Origin: Rothia nasimurium
GTDB lineage: Bacteria; Actinomycetota; Actinomycetes; Actinomycetales; Micrococcaceae
Direction: 5' to 3'
DNA length: 64,000 nucleotides
NCBI RefSeq assembly: GCF_928382285.1
Contig: NZ_CAKMSS010000002.1
Coordinates: 124,001-188,000, forward strand
Shown: piece after piece, positions 54,228 to 63,236 of the stretch
Numbering within the stretch: the stretch's first letter is position 1
Layout: every line of letters starts with the position of its first letter
Program-made: the position numbers and the translations under genes
The notes under the pieces: generated by a model
Database searches by the model: none
What the model was told of the DNA's origin: nothing
The model's input: only the letters and a program-made list of their open reading frames with translations

Positions 54228-57200
54228 ATGTCTAGTTCAGATTCTTCCCGCACTCATGCCCAGCCCCTCTCCGCTATCGCCGCTGCTATGCACGGCGCGG
54301 GCGTCCGCGCATCCGAGCCCACCGAACCCCAGACCGCCGAAAAGCGCGGTGGTAGGGGGAAGCAGGCGTCCAGCCCTCGTGAGGGGGCGGACGCACCCGC
54401 CCGCTCCCAGCGCCGCGGCCGCAGCTCAGCCCCCCGGGGCAAGCAGGGCGGGAAGAAACCGAACCAGCGCCGTCCCTACACCCCGCTGATTCCCGAAAAA
54501 ATCACCTATCCCGAGGGCCTGCCCGTCTCTGCCCGCCGGGACGACATCATGGCAGCTATCCGCGACAACCAGGTCACCATCGTTGCGGGTGAAACCGGCT
54601 CGGGTAAGACCACCCAGCTCCCCAAGATGCTCCTTGAACTGGGGCTGGCGGAAAAGGGCATGATCGGCCACACCCAGCCCCGCCGTCTGGCCGCCCGATC
54701 GGTGGCTGAACGCATCGCAGAAGAACTGGGGCAGACAATCGGCGAAACGGTGGGCTACCAGGTGCGCTTCACCTCAGAGGTGGGCGAAGGCTCCGCTATC
54801 AAGCTCATGACCGACGGTATTCTGCTAGCCGAAATTCAAAACGACCGGCTGCTACGCCAGTACTCGGCCATCATCATTGATGAGGCCCACGAACGTTCCC
54901 TCAACATTGACTTCATTCTGGGCTACCTCAAGCGCATTATGCCGCAGCGCCCCGACCTGAAAATCGTCATTACCTCAGCCACCATTGACCCCGAACGTTT
55001 CGCCCGCCATTTCTCCCCCAGCTTTGTACCCGGTGTCGGCATCGTCGACGAGACCCTCAGCCCCGAAGAAAAAGAAATCGCCGAGGCAACCCTGCCCGAT
55101 GATGCCCCGCCCATCATTGAGGTCTCCGGCCGCACCTACCCCGTCGAAATCCGCTACCGCCCCCTCAGCGAACCCCGCACCGGCGACGGCGGGGAGGACG
55201 AGGCGGACGCCGGTGACGGCCTCGAGGACGACGACCGTGACCCGATTGAGGGCGTACTTGACGCCATCCGGGAGCTTTCTGAAGAGGCTCCCGGCGACAT
55301 TCTGATTTTCTTCTCGGGCGAGCGCGAAATCCGCGACGCGGCCGACGCTATCGAGGATATGGTGCGTTCCACCCGCCGCCTGGCCGACTACGAGGTGCTG
55401 CCCCTCTACGCCCGCCTGTCGATGGCTGAGCAGCACAGGGTTTTCAAACCCGGTGGCCGGCCCCGCATCGTACTGGCAACCAACGTGGCTGAAACCTCCC
55501 TGACCGTGCCCGGTATCAAGTACGTGATTGATACCGGTACCGCCCGTATCTCGCGCTACTCCGCGAGGACAAAGGTACAGCGCCTGCCCATCGAGCGTAT
55601 TTCGCAGGCCTCAGCCAATCAGCGTTCGGGCCGTTGTGGCCGTGTCTCTGACGGTATCGCTATCCGCCTCTACTCCGAAGAGGACTTCCAGGCCCGGGCC
55701 GAGTTCACCGACCCCGAGATTCTCCGCACCAACCTGGCCGCGGTCATTCTGCAGATGACCGCTATCGGCGTGGTCAAGTCCCCCGCCGATATTGAGAAGT
55801 TCCCCTTCGTTCAGCCGCCCGAAACCCGCGCTATCAACGACGGCGTCAACCTGCTGCGCGAGCTGGGGGCACTTGCTACCCCCGGCCGTGATGGGGCGGA
55901 CGCCCTCCCCCGCGATACGCGCGGGGCACGCGGTAGAGGGGGGCGGCGTCCGTCCTCACCGCTCACTGCCGCCGGGCGCGCCATGGCAGCCCTGCCCGTT
56001 GACCCCCGCCTAGCCCGCATGATTGTGGAGGGTTCCAAACGGGGCGTTGCCAAGGAAATCATGGTACTGGCGGCTGCCCTGACCATTCAGGACCCCCGCG
56101 AGCGCCCCGCCGAGCACCGGGGTGAGGCAGACTCCCTGCACGCCCGCTATAAGGATGAGAAGTCAGACTTCACCTCCTATCTGCTGCTGTGGCAGTACAT
56201 CAATGAGAAGCAGGCAGAGCTGTCGTCGAGCCAGTTCCGTAAGATGTGCCACCGGGAGTATCTGAACTTCCTGCGTATTCGTGAGTGGCAGGATCTCTTT
56301 GCCCAGCTGCGGGAGATTGGCCGCTCGGCCGGTATTACGGTTGAGGGCGGGCGCGATATTGACCCGGCTGCCAGTGAGACCGAGGTGCACAAGTCACTGC
56401 TCTCAGGTTTGCTGTCGCATATCGGTATGCAGGATGAGCAGAACCGCCACGAGTATCGGGGCGCGCGCGGAACCCGGTTCGCGATTTTCCCCGGCTCTGC
56501 CCTCTTTAAGAAGAATCCGGTCTGGCTGGTATCTGCTGAGCTGGTAGAGACGTCCCGCCTGTGGGCGCGCGTGAATGCGCAGATTGAGCCCGAGTGGGTG
56601 GAAGAGTTGGCTGGTCCCCTGCTCAAGCACTCTTATTCTGACCCTCACTGGTCTGCCCGCCAGGGTTCGGTGCTGGCCCATGAGAAGGTCACTCTCTTTG
56701 GGTTGCCCATCATTGCCGACCGGCGTATCCAGTACTGGCGGGTTGACCCGGTAGCTGCCCGCGAGATTTTCATTCAGTCTGCCCTGGTAGAGGGCGATTG
56801 GCAGACCCGCCACCGCTTCTTTGCCCGTAACCAGAAGGCTCTGGCTGAGGTTGAGGAGCTTGAGGCTCGTCTGCGCCGCCGCGACCTGCGGGTCGATGAC
56901 GCTGTCCTCTTCGACTTCTACAACGCCCGCATACCCGAGCACGTTGTCTCTGAACGCCATTTTGACCGCTGGTGGAAGGAGGAACGCCGGGTCAATGAGC
57001 ACCTGTTGGATTTCACCCCCGAAAACCTGATTGACGAAGAGGCCGCCGATTACGACGAGTCCCTCTTCCCCCGCACCTGGACTGCCCGCACCTCCGGCGG
57101 GGAGCTGGCCCTTGACCTGCGCTACGAGTACGCCCCCAGCGTGCAGATTGGTGGGGTGCGCTCCTCCCAGACACAGACGGACGGCATCGCGGTGCAGGTT

Positions 57201-58661
57201 CCGGTGCTCTTCTTAGGGCAGCTTGAACCGGCTCCTTTTGAGTGGCTGATTCCGGGTCTGCGGGAGGAACTGGTGACGGCCCTGATTAAGTCCCTGCCCA
57301 AGCAGATTCGCAAGAATTTTGTTCCGGCACCGGACGTTGCCCGCCAGGCCGTCGAGAAGCTCAACGCCGACTACTCCCCCGCTACTGACTCTCTCACCGA
57401 GGCCCTGGCCCTGGTGCTGCGCCGCCTGCGTGGGCATGTGGTCGATCCGGCCGAGTTCAACTGGGATGCGGTACCCGAGCACCTGCGCTTTACCTTCCAG
57501 GTGCGCAACCACCAGAATAAGATTCTGGGTGAGGGTAAAGACCTCGTCGAGCTCCAGGGTCTTTTGCACGCCGAGATTCGCTCTGCCCTGGCAGCTTCTC
57601 TGGGCGCTAGCCCCGAGACCCTGGGCAAGATGGCGGCCATGGCCGCTGGTGGTAAGAAGGGTCAGGACGCCCGCGGCGGCTCTGCACCCTCTGCAGCTCC
57701 CAGCGCGGCTGGGAGCCGGGGTGCAGGTGCCAAGGGGGCACAGGCGTCCGCCCCGGAACAGGCGCCGGGCAGCAAAGCCGTGCGGGAGGTCTCGGGCCTA
57801 ACCGACTGGCCGGAGCAGGATCTCCCCCGCAAGGTCGAGCGCGTCATTGCAACCCAGACGGTAGCAGGCTACCCGGCTCTAGTTGATGAGGGGGCGTCCG
57901 TTGCTGTGCGGATCTTCCCCACCGAGGCTGAAGCTACCCGGGCCCAGCGCGGGGGCGTGATTCGCCTGCTCAAACTCAATACTCCCTCGCCCGAGCGCTA
58001 CGTCTCTGAGCACCTGAACAACCGCGAAAAACTGGTGTTTACGCAGAACCCCCACGGGTCAATTGACGCCCTCATTAGTGACTGCACGGTAGCCGCTATT
58101 GACCAGCTGGTACCCGCTATCCCACCTTTTACCAGGGCGGAGTACACTGCCCTGTTCAATAGCGTGCGAGCTGATCTCATTGACACGGTCTTCGTGATGA
58201 CCAAGCTGGTTGCCGATATCCTGTCGGAAACAGCTAAGGTGCAGAAGCTCATTAAGAAGTCCACCTCGCTTGCTGTCATTCACGCCATGAGCGACATGAA
58301 GAGCCAGCTGGAGAACCTGGTCTACCCGGGGTTTGTCACCGAGACCGGTGCGGTTCAGCTACACCATCTGCCCCGCTACCTCAAGGCGATCTCCAAGCGC
58401 ATTGAGAAGCTGGGGCCCAACGTCAACCGGGATAACCAGCTCATGCTGACCGTGCAGGAACTTGAGGATGCCTACGATAAGGCCGTGCAGTCCCTGCCCG
58501 GTGGCGTGAGCCCAACTCCCGAGTTAGAGCAGGTGGGCTGGATGATTGAAGAGCTTCGGGTGAGCTTCTTCGCCCAGGAGCTGGGCACGGCCTACACCGT
58601 CAGTGAAAAGCGGGTGGGTAAGGCCCTGCGCGAGGCCATGGATGCCATCAAGAACGCCTAG
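54228..58661 (+). CDS. hrpA: ATP-dependent RNA helicase HrpA
   Basis: DEAH-box RNA helicase, 1477 residues. Order: disordered basic N-terminus (1-95), Walker A VAGETGSGKTTQLPK near residue 120, DEAH in AIIIDEAHERSLNIDF near 217, SATID, helicase C domain with ETSLTVPGIKYVIDTG and SANQRSGRCGRV, ratchet/HA2 (about 590-680), OB-fold, and the DUF3418-like C-terminal region. Compared with E. coli HrpA (about 1300 residues) the excess is in linkers at about 46-56, 320-345, 557-575 and 1146-1175; three of these coincide with DNA palindromes carrying GGACGCC/GGCGTCC arms. Known homologues act in ribosome rescue and RNA remodelling. Confidence 0.95.
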   Translation: MSSSDSSRTHAQPLSAIAAAMHGAGVRASEPTEPQTAEKRGGRGKQASSPREGADAPARSQRRGRSSAPRGKQGGKKPNQRRPYTPLIPEKITYPEGLPVSARRDDIMAAIRDNQVTIVAGETGSGKTTQLPKMLLELGLAEKGMIGHTQPRRLAARSVAERIAEELGQTIGETVGYQVRFTSEVGEGSAIKLMTDGILLAEIQNDRLLRQYSAIIIDEAHERSLNIDFILGYLKRIMPQRPDLKIVITSATIDPERFARHFSPSFVPGVGIVDETLSPEEKEIAEATLPDDAPPIIEVSGRTYPVEIRYRPLSEPRTGDGGEDEADAGDGLEDDDRDPIEGVLDAIRELSEEAPGDILIFFSGEREIRDAADAIEDMVRSTRRLADYEVLPLYARLSMAEQHRVFKPGGRPRIVLATNVAETSLTVPGIKYVIDTGTARISRYSARTKVQRLPIERISQASANQRSGRCGRVSDGIAIRLYSEEDFQARAEFTDPEILRTNLAAVILQMTAIGVVKSPADIEKFPFVQPPETRAINDGVNLLRELGALATPGRDGADALPRDTRGARGRGGRRPSSPLTAAGRAMAALPVDPRLARMIVEGSKRGVAKEIMVLAAALTIQDPRERPAEHRGEADSLHARYKDEKSDFTSYLLLWQYINEKQAELSSSQFRKMCHREYLNFLRIREWQDLFAQLREIGRSAGITVEGGRDIDPAASETEVHKSLLSGLLSHIGMQDEQNRHEYRGARGTRFAIFPGSALFKKNPVWLVSAELVETSRLWARVNAQIEPEWVEELAGPLLKHSYSDPHWSARQGSVLAHEKVTLFGLPIIADRRIQYWRVDPVAAREIFIQSALVEGDWQTRHRFFARNQKALAEVEELEARLRRRDLRVDDAVLFDFYNARIPEHVVSERHFDRWWKEERRVNEHLLDFTPENLIDEEAADYDESLFPRTWTARTSGGELALDLRYEYAPSVQIGGVRSSQTQTDGIAVQVPVLFLGQLEPAPFEWLIPGLREELVTALIKSLPKQIRKNFVPAPDVARQAVEKLNADYSPATDSLTEALALVLRRLRGHVVDPAEFNWDAVPEHLRFTFQVRNHQNKILGEGKDLVELQGLLHAEIRSALAASLGASPETLGKMAAMAAGGKKGQDARGGSAPSAAPSAAGSRGAGAKGAQASAPEQAPGSKAVREVSGLTDWPEQDLPRKVERVIATQTVAGYPALVDEGASVAVRIFPTEAEATRAQRGGVIRLLKLNTPSPERYVSEHLNNREKLVFTQNPHGSIDALISDCTVAAIDQLVPAIPPFTRAEYTALFNSVRADLIDTVFVMTKLVADILSETAKVQKLIKKSTSLAVIHAMSDMKSQLENLVYPGFVTETGAVQLHHLPRYLKAISKRIEKLGPNVNRDNQLMLTVQELEDAYDKAVQSLPGGVSPTPELEQVGWMIEELRVSFFAQELGTAYTVSEKRVGKALREAMDAIKNA
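54365..54394 (+). repeat. Palindrome inside hrpA, N-terminal linker
   Basis: GGCGTCC at 54365-54371 pairs with GGACGC at 54389-54394; inside, CCCTC pairs with GAGGG around a two-base loop. It encodes about residues 46-56, in a disordered linker. Confidence 0.55.
55898..55951 (+). repeat. Palindrome inside hrpA, mid-protein insert
   Basis: GGACGCC (55898-55904) pairs with GGCGTCC (55945-55951); inner CTCCCC pairs with GGGGGG (one G-U). It encodes an Arg/Gly/Pro-rich insert (about residues 557-575, LPRDTRGARGRGGRRPSS) between helicase C and ratchet domains. Confidence 0.65.
57665..57749 (+). repeat. Nested palindrome inside hrpA, C-terminal linker
   Basis: GGACGCC (57665-57671) and GGCGTCC (57743-57749) flank a nested hairpin: CTGCACCC/GGGTGCAG (57682-57689, 57719-57726) outside GCTCCCAGC/GCTGGGAGC (57696-57704, 57708-57716) with loop GCG. 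It encodes an Ala/Ser/Gly-rich linker, about residues 1146-1175. Confidence 0.7.
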
Positions 58662-58681
58662 GCCCGCCCGTCCTCTCACCA

Positions 58682-58748
58682 AAGGGGACCGCAAAACTTA
58701 AAAAGGACCACATAATTTGCGGTCCTTTTTAAGTTTTGCGGTCCCCTT
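58682..58748. terminator. Perfect 28-bp-arm hairpin between hrpA and the HIT gene
   Basis: Arms 58682-58709 and 58721-58748 are exact complements with an 11-base loop; each arm contains an A- or T-run and the ends AAGGGGACCGC / GCGGTCCCCTT. A second, mutually exclusive stem GGACCGCAAA (58686-58695) with TTTGCGGTCC (58716-58725) is possible. Converging genes, so it should work in both directions. Confidence 0.85.
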
Positions 58749-58767
58749 GGATAGAACCGGCGGAGGG

Positions 58768-59193
58768 CTAGGAAGCTACCGAGTCGCCGTAGCCCAGCTC
58801 GGTCAGGGCTGCCCTCAGCTTTTCAGCAGCCTCATCCATGGCAGCTGCATCGGGGTTACGGTTAGCCTGCTCGAAGGTGAACTCGCTCTGGTCAACAGCG
58901 GGCCACACATGAATATGGGTATGGGGCACATCAAAACCGGCAATAATCATGCCCACGCGGGTGGGGTCAAAAGCCTTCATCAGACCCTTCGATACCTTCT
59001 GAGCCACGTCAAAGAGGTGGGCAGAGAGCTCCTCGGGCAGGTCAACCCAGTGGTCAATCTCAGCCTTGGGAACCACCAGAGTATGGCCATACTGGAAAGG
59101 CTCGATGGTCAAGAAGGCAACTACCTGCTCGTCCTCCCAGATAAAACGGCCGGGCAGTTCTCGGTTAATAATCTTGGTAAAAACAGTGCTCAT
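58768..59193 (-). CDS. HIT family protein
   Basis: Histidine-triad nucleotide hydrolase/transferase, 141 residues. The triad is PHTHIHVWPAV with upstream FKIINREL-type core TKIINRELPGRFIWEDEQVVAFL. HinT-like members split adenosine phosphoramidates; substrate in vivo is uncertain. AGGAGTAAGCCCC precedes ATG 59193, 11 bases after the MBL stop, so the two are cotranscribed. Confidence 0.9.
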   Translation of the reverse strand: MSTVFTKIINRELPGRFIWEDEQVVAFLTIEPFQYGHTLVVPKAEIDHWVDLPEELSAHLFDVAQKVSKGLMKAFDPTRVGMIIAGFDVPHTHIHVWPAVDQSEFTFEQANRNPDAAAMDEAAEKLRAALTELGYGDSVAS

Positions 59194-59204
59194 GGGGCTT
59201 ACTC

Positions 59205-59855
59205 CTAAATCTCTACAGACTGGCCGGGGGCCAGGTACTCAAAGGTGGTGCCGTACTTCTGACCAAAGTTGGTTGCGTGGCCAACAATCATGTTTCGACC
59301 GTTTTCGGCAAGCAGTGAATCATGAATCTGGAAGGCCCGCGGAGCGCGCACAGCGATAATGAAGTCAATGACCTCCTGAATCTTGTTCCAGGGGGCATGA
59401 ATCGGCACCAGCAGAGTACCCACCTCAATGCCGTGGGGTACCACAAAAGAATCCCCTGGGTGGAAGAGGTTATCGTCAATCAGGTATCCCACGTTATCGA
59501 TCACCGGTAGCAGGGGGTGGATCACCGCGTGGTTACCGCCGAAGGTTTTGATAGAGAAGGACGAGAGGGCCAGCTCCCCGTCAGCTTCCACCGACTTTGC
59601 AAGGGCCTCGGGCAGGGCCGCAAGAACGGTATCAATGACAGCGGCGGGAGCGTGAATGGTGACCTGCGGGTTCTCTCGCAGAAAGGCAACCACTTTACCC
59701 TCGTCGAAGTGATCGGGGTGCACGTGGGTGACCAGAATATGGTGGGCCCCGTCCAGCGCCTGCTCGACCTCGGAGAAGTTTCCGGGGTCGAGCACCAGCA
59801 CGGCGCCGTCCTTTTCGAGCCTGACGCAGGAGTGAGTGTATTTCGTAAGTTTCAT
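59205..59855 (-). CDS. MBL-fold hydrolase (UPF0173-type)
   Basis: Metallo-beta-lactamase-fold protein of the UPF0173/UlaG-like type, 216 residues from ATG 59855 (MKLTKYTHSCVRLEKDG). Metal motif THVHPDHFDEG near residue 43, further ligands GGNHAVIH, LFHPGDSFV and IHAPWNK. Cytosolic, function unknown; no nucleic-acid domain. AGGGTGG precedes the start, and the frame upstream to 59924 lies in the promoter region shared with zur. Confidence 0.82.
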   Translation of the reverse strand: MKLTKYTHSCVRLEKDGAVLVLDPGNFSEVEQALDGAHHILVTHVHPDHFDEGKVVAFLRENPQVTIHAPAAVIDTVLAALPEALAKSVEADGELALSSFSIKTFGGNHAVIHPLLPVIDNVGYLIDDNLFHPGDSFVVPHGIEVGTLLVPIHAPWNKIQEVIDFIIAVRAPRAFQIHDSLLAENGRNMIVGHATNFGQKYGTTFEYLAPGQSVEI

Positions 59856-59936
59856 ACCTACCACCCTAGTAGCTCCCACCACAGTCAGACTAGTTGGAGC
59901 TGACGGTTTCTTTCTGCTGAACACATACGCTGTTAC

Positions 59937-59954
59937 CTGAAAACGTTGTTTTTC
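59937..59954 (+). promoter_or_regulatory. Possible Zur box upstream of zur
   Basis: TGAAAACGTTGTTTTTC is a GAAAAC...GTTTTC-type imperfect palindrome 87 bases upstream of the zur start, loosely like the actinobacterial Zur consensus. Weak; it also lies upstream of the MBL gene. Confidence 0.35.
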
Positions 59955-60040
59955 GCCCCGCGCGAGGGCCGTTTCTGCCCCGGGAAACCTGGTGTACAGT
60001 AGGCACAGAGAGAGACCGATTTTAGACGAGGGAATGACCC

Positions 60041-60475
60041 GTGAACACCAACTCAGCGTCGTCAGCCAGCAAGCCCACCGAAATTCGCAACACTAAACAG
60101 CGCCGGGCAGTCACCGCAACCCTCGAAACCCTCGAAGACTTTATTTCTGCTCAAGACCTGCACCAGCTCATGCTCTCGCGCGGCGATAAGGTGTCGCTGG
60201 CAACCACTTATCGTCTCTTGCAGTCCATGGTGGGCACCGGTGAGGTAGAGGCCCTCAAGACCGAGGACGGCGAAGCTATCTACCGCCGCTGCGACTCTGA
60301 GCACCACCACCATCACCTGCTCTGCCGTATCTGTGGGGCTGCCCGGGAATTTGAGATTCCTGAGCTTGAAGAGCTAGCCCTGGCGATTGCGGCAAAGAAC
60401 GGCTATACCGAGGTCAAGCACGTCATTGAGATTACCGGGGTCTGCGCTAACTGCTCTGCCCACCAGCGGGGCTAG
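60041..60475 (+). CDS. zur: Fur-family zinc regulator Zur
   Basis: Zinc-sensing repressor, 144 residues. Winged helix (QRRAVTATLETLEDFISAQDLHQLMLSRGDKVSLATTYRLLQSM), then the regulatory His cluster EHHHHHLLCRICG and the structural zinc site CRICG...CANCS. Zur rather than Fur is inferred from the zinc transporter next to it and the CxxC sites. GTG start 60041 after GAGGGA. Its 3' end overlaps the 3' end of the permease gene by 29 bases on the opposite strand. Confidence 0.88.
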   Translation: MNTNSASSASKPTEIRNTKQRRAVTATLETLEDFISAQDLHQLMLSRGDKVSLATTYRLLQSMVGTGEVEALKTEDGEAIYRRCDSEHHHHHLLCRICGAAREFEIPELEELALAIAAKNGYTEVKHVIEITGVCANCSAHQRG

Positions 60476-61361
60476 GCGCTGCTGCGGCTGCAGATGAGCG
60501 GACGCGCCCCGATGCTGAGTAGCGCTGGCGGACGGCTCGTACCAGGCGGCAGACCACGAAGATGAGGAAGGACAGGGTGGTCACGTAGGGGCTGATCGGC
60601 AGGGAGCCTGCCAGAGCCAGAAGAATACCGCCCACCATGGCTGTTTCTGCAAAGAGCACTGAAAGAATCAGGGCACGCAGGGGTGAGGCTGTGATTTGCA
60701 GGGCTGCCGCTGCCGGGGTAATCAGCAGGGCAAGAACCAGCAGGGAGCCCACCACCTGCACCGACAGGGCGGTGGCAATACCCAGAACAATCATAAAAGC
60801 AATCGACAGGGCCTTCAGCGGCACTCCCTTGGCTGAGGCAACCACCGGGTCAAGCGAGGCGAACATGAGCGGCCGCCACATGATAGCCAGAGCCGCAATA
60901 ATCACCACCCCGCCGATGATCATAGAGGTCAGCTGGGCAGAGTCAACCGAAACAATCTGGCCTGTTAGCAGCGAGAACTTGTTCGCTGCCCTACCTGAGT
61001 AGAGGGAGAGGAAGAGGATTCCCAGCCCCAGCCCAAAGGGCATCAGGGCACCGATGATTGAATCATTTTCGTGGGCCCGGGCGCCCATCAGGGCAATCAG
61101 CAGGGCAGAGATAATGGAGCCCACCAGGGAACCGGTGACCACGTTATAGCCCAGGAGCAGAAAGAGGGCAGCACCGGCAAAAGACATCTCGGCGATGGCG
61201 TGCACCGCAAAAGCGTGACGGCGGAGCATCACAAAGAGCCCTACAAAGCCGCCGATCACACCCAAGATTGCCCCGGCGATAATGGACTGGCTCAGCAGGG
61301 CCACCAGCTCACCGTAGCGGTCAAAGACAAAGACCTTGCCCATAAAGTCCGCAAAAGTCAT
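60447..61361 (-). CDS. znuB: Zinc/manganese ABC transporter permease
   Basis: ABC-3 family permease, 304 residues, about eight membrane helices and the family motif region LEAVKGVPL-like DPVVASAKGVPLKALSIAF. Its ATG overlaps the stop of the ATPase gene (ATGA). The C-terminal tail (RQRYSASGRVRSSAAAAAPSPAGG) is a low-complexity extension encoded opposite the end of zur. Specificity for zinc is inferred from zur. Confidence 0.88.
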   Translation of the reverse strand: MTFADFMGKVFVFDRYGELVALLSQSIIAGAILGVIGGFVGLFVMLRRHAFAVHAIAEMSFAGAALFLLLGYNVVTGSLVGSIISALLIALMGARAHENDSIIGALMPFGLGLGILFLSLYSGRAANKFSLLTGQIVSVDSAQLTSMIIGGVVIIAALAIMWRPLMFASLDPVVASAKGVPLKALSIAFMIVLGIATALSVQVVGSLLVLALLITPAAAALQITASPLRALILSVLFAETAMVGGILLALAGSLPISPYVTTLSFLIFVVCRLVRAVRQRYSASGRVRSSAAAAAPSPAGGQSS

Positions 61362-62215
61362 CGGTTATCTACCCCTTTCGCGGGTGCAAGTAGCTGGGGG
61401 TGGTCGGTTTCTAGGGCGCAGTGGTGCTCCCCGTGTTCGCCGCCCACCACCACGTAGCGGCCGTTAGTCTGTATCACCGATACCGGAGTCTGGTAGAGGT
61501 CGGTGAGCACTTCGCTGCGCATGACCTGCTCCACCGACCCCACGGTGAAGCGTCCGCCCGCAAGGTAGAGCAGGCGGTCTACATGGTCAATGATGGGGTT
61601 GATCTCGTGGGTCACGAAAACGACCGTAGCTCCGTGATCCCGGTTGTAGCGGTGAATCAGGTCTGAGACGGCGTACTGGTGGTTGAGGTCCAAAGAAAGC
61701 AGGGCCTCATCTGCCAGGATAATCTTGGGGTCATTGGCAAGGGCCTGGGCGATACGCAGGCGCTGCTGCTCGCCGCCCGACAGAAGCCCCACCGGCACAT
61801 TAGCGTAGTCGCTGGCACCAACCGCATCGAGCAGGGAATCAACCTTCTCCCGGTAGGCCCGGTTCTTCACGCGGAAGCCCCAGCGGTGGCCGTCCACCCC
61901 CAGCCCCACAAAATCGCGGGCCCGCAGGGGCATCTCGGTACCAATTGCCTTCTGCTGGGGAATGTAGCCGACGCCGGGGTTCCCCAGGCGGGCAGGGGCA
62001 CCCAGAACCGAAATTTTGCCGGCGCTCAGCTGGGTCAGACCCAAGATGACCTTGATAAAGGTCGATTTTCCCGAACCGTTAGGGCCCAGGACGGCAAAAT
62101 ATTCGCCCTGTTCCACGGTGAGGTTGAGGTCCTGCCACAGGGTACGGTGGCCAAAGGAAAGCCCGCCCCCGGTCACCGTAAGGGCGGGGGCGAGCTGGGT
62201 AGAAGAGTGAGCCAT
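61358..62215 (-). CDS. znuC: Zinc/manganese ABC transporter ATP-binding protein
   Basis: ATPase of the metal uptake system, 285 residues. Walker A GPNGSGKSTFIK, signature LLSGGEQQRLRIAQAL, Walker B IILADEALLSLD and switch His in VFVTHEINPII. Note LADEALLSLD in place of the usual LLLDEPxxxLD: Pro is replaced by Ala but the catalytic Glu is kept. Five bases after znuA, ATGA-coupled to znuB. Confidence 0.9.
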   Translation of the reverse strand: MAHSSTQLAPALTVTGGGLSFGHRTLWQDLNLTVEQGEYFAVLGPNGSGKSTFIKVILGLTQLSAGKISVLGAPARLGNPGVGYIPQQKAIGTEMPLRARDFVGLGVDGHRWGFRVKNRAYREKVDSLLDAVGASDYANVPVGLLSGGEQQRLRIAQALANDPKIILADEALLSLDLNHQYAVSDLIHRYNRDHGATVVFVTHEINPIIDHVDRLLYLAGGRFTVGSVEQVMRSEVLTDLYQTPVSVIQTNGRYVVVGGEHGEHHCALETDHPQLLAPAKGVDNR

Positions 62216-62220
62216 AGGCT

Positions 62221-63180
62221 TTATGCTACTGCCTTTTCTAGGTTGTCGATGTTCTGGGTCATCCAGTCCATGTAGCCGGTGTTCTCGGGCAGGGTCTCGG
62301 TGAAGGAGACACTGGCAACTCCGGCTTCCTGGGCGAAGGTATAGATTTCGGTGGTCTGGGCGGTCTGGGTCTGCTCGTTGAAGGCCAGCAGGTCGATGCT
62401 GCCGCCGGTGAGGGCGTCTTTGGCTTCCTGCAGGGTCAGGGGGGCGATGTCGCTTTCGCTATCGACCGCTGCGATCAAATCTGCCGGGGTGGAGTCGGTG
62501 AAGCCGGCGTCCTCCAGCATGTAGCCCGAGACAGGCTCGGTCGCCAGGTAGGTACGCTCTTCGGTGTCGATAGCCTTGAGACGGTCAAGGAGCTGGTCAG
62601 CGTCGGTGGAGAAGGCTGCAGCTGCGCTGGTGTAGGCATCCGCGTTGGCGGGGTCGAGCTCAGCCAGGTCGGCTGCTACCTGGTCAGCTACCTTCTTCAT
62701 GGTGTCCAGGTCGTACCAGACATGCTCGTTGTAGGAGTGCACGTGGTCAGAGTGGTCTTCACCGGTGGTGCTGTGCTCTTCTGCCATGTGGGCCAGGTCG
62801 TCGGCGCTAAAGAGGCCCGAGAGTTCTACCGCGTTCACCACAATCTGGTCGGGGTTATCGGTGCCGGCCATTTCGGTGAGGAAGGTATCGTAGCCGCCGC
62901 CGTTGACGACAACCAGGTCAGCGTCTTTCACGGTCAGGCGGTCCTGGCTGGTGGCTTCGTAGGAGTGGGGGTCCACAGCGGTTGAGGCAATGAGCGGGGT
63001 GACCTCTACTTTATCGCCGCCGACTGCCGCTACCACATCGGCATAGACATCGGTGGTGGTGACGACCTGCAGGGTTCCATCGTTTGAAGACGAGGACGCG
63101 CTCGTCCCGCTTGACCCGCAGGCAGAGAGGGCCAGCGCCGATACGGCAAGCAATGAGACGGTGGGGAAAATCTTTCGCAT
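62221..63180 (-). CDS. znuA: Zinc/manganese-binding lipoprotein (cluster A-I)
   Basis: Substrate-binding protein of the znu system, 319 residues. Lipoprotein signal MRKIFPTVSLLAVSALALSAC with lipobox LSAC (Cys21), then a Ser-rich spacer. Metal ligands fit VDPHSYEATSQD, HVWYDLDTMKKVA and a C-terminal His/Asp pair; a short His-rich loop (HSTTGEDHSDHVHSYNEH) is typical of zinc-binding members. First gene of the operon, with a 15-base palindrome upstream. Confidence 0.88.
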   Translation of the reverse strand: MRKIFPTVSLLAVSALALSACGSSGTSASSSSNDGTLQVVTTTDVYADVVAAVGGDKVEVTPLIASTAVDPHSYEATSQDRLTVKDADLVVVNGGGYDTFLTEMAGTDNPDQIVVNAVELSGLFSADDLAHMAEEHSTTGEDHSDHVHSYNEHVWYDLDTMKKVADQVAADLAELDPANADAYTSAAAAFSTDADQLLDRLKAIDTEERTYLATEPVSGYMLEDAGFTDSTPADLIAAVDSESDIAPLTLQEAKDALTGGSIDLLAFNEQTQTAQTTEIYTFAQEAGVASVSFTETLPENTGYMDWMTQNIDNLEKAVA

Positions 63181-63236
63181 GGCGCTGTCCTTTGGTACGG
63201 AGTAAGGGATAGGGCTTCTGCCAGCCTACTCCTTTC

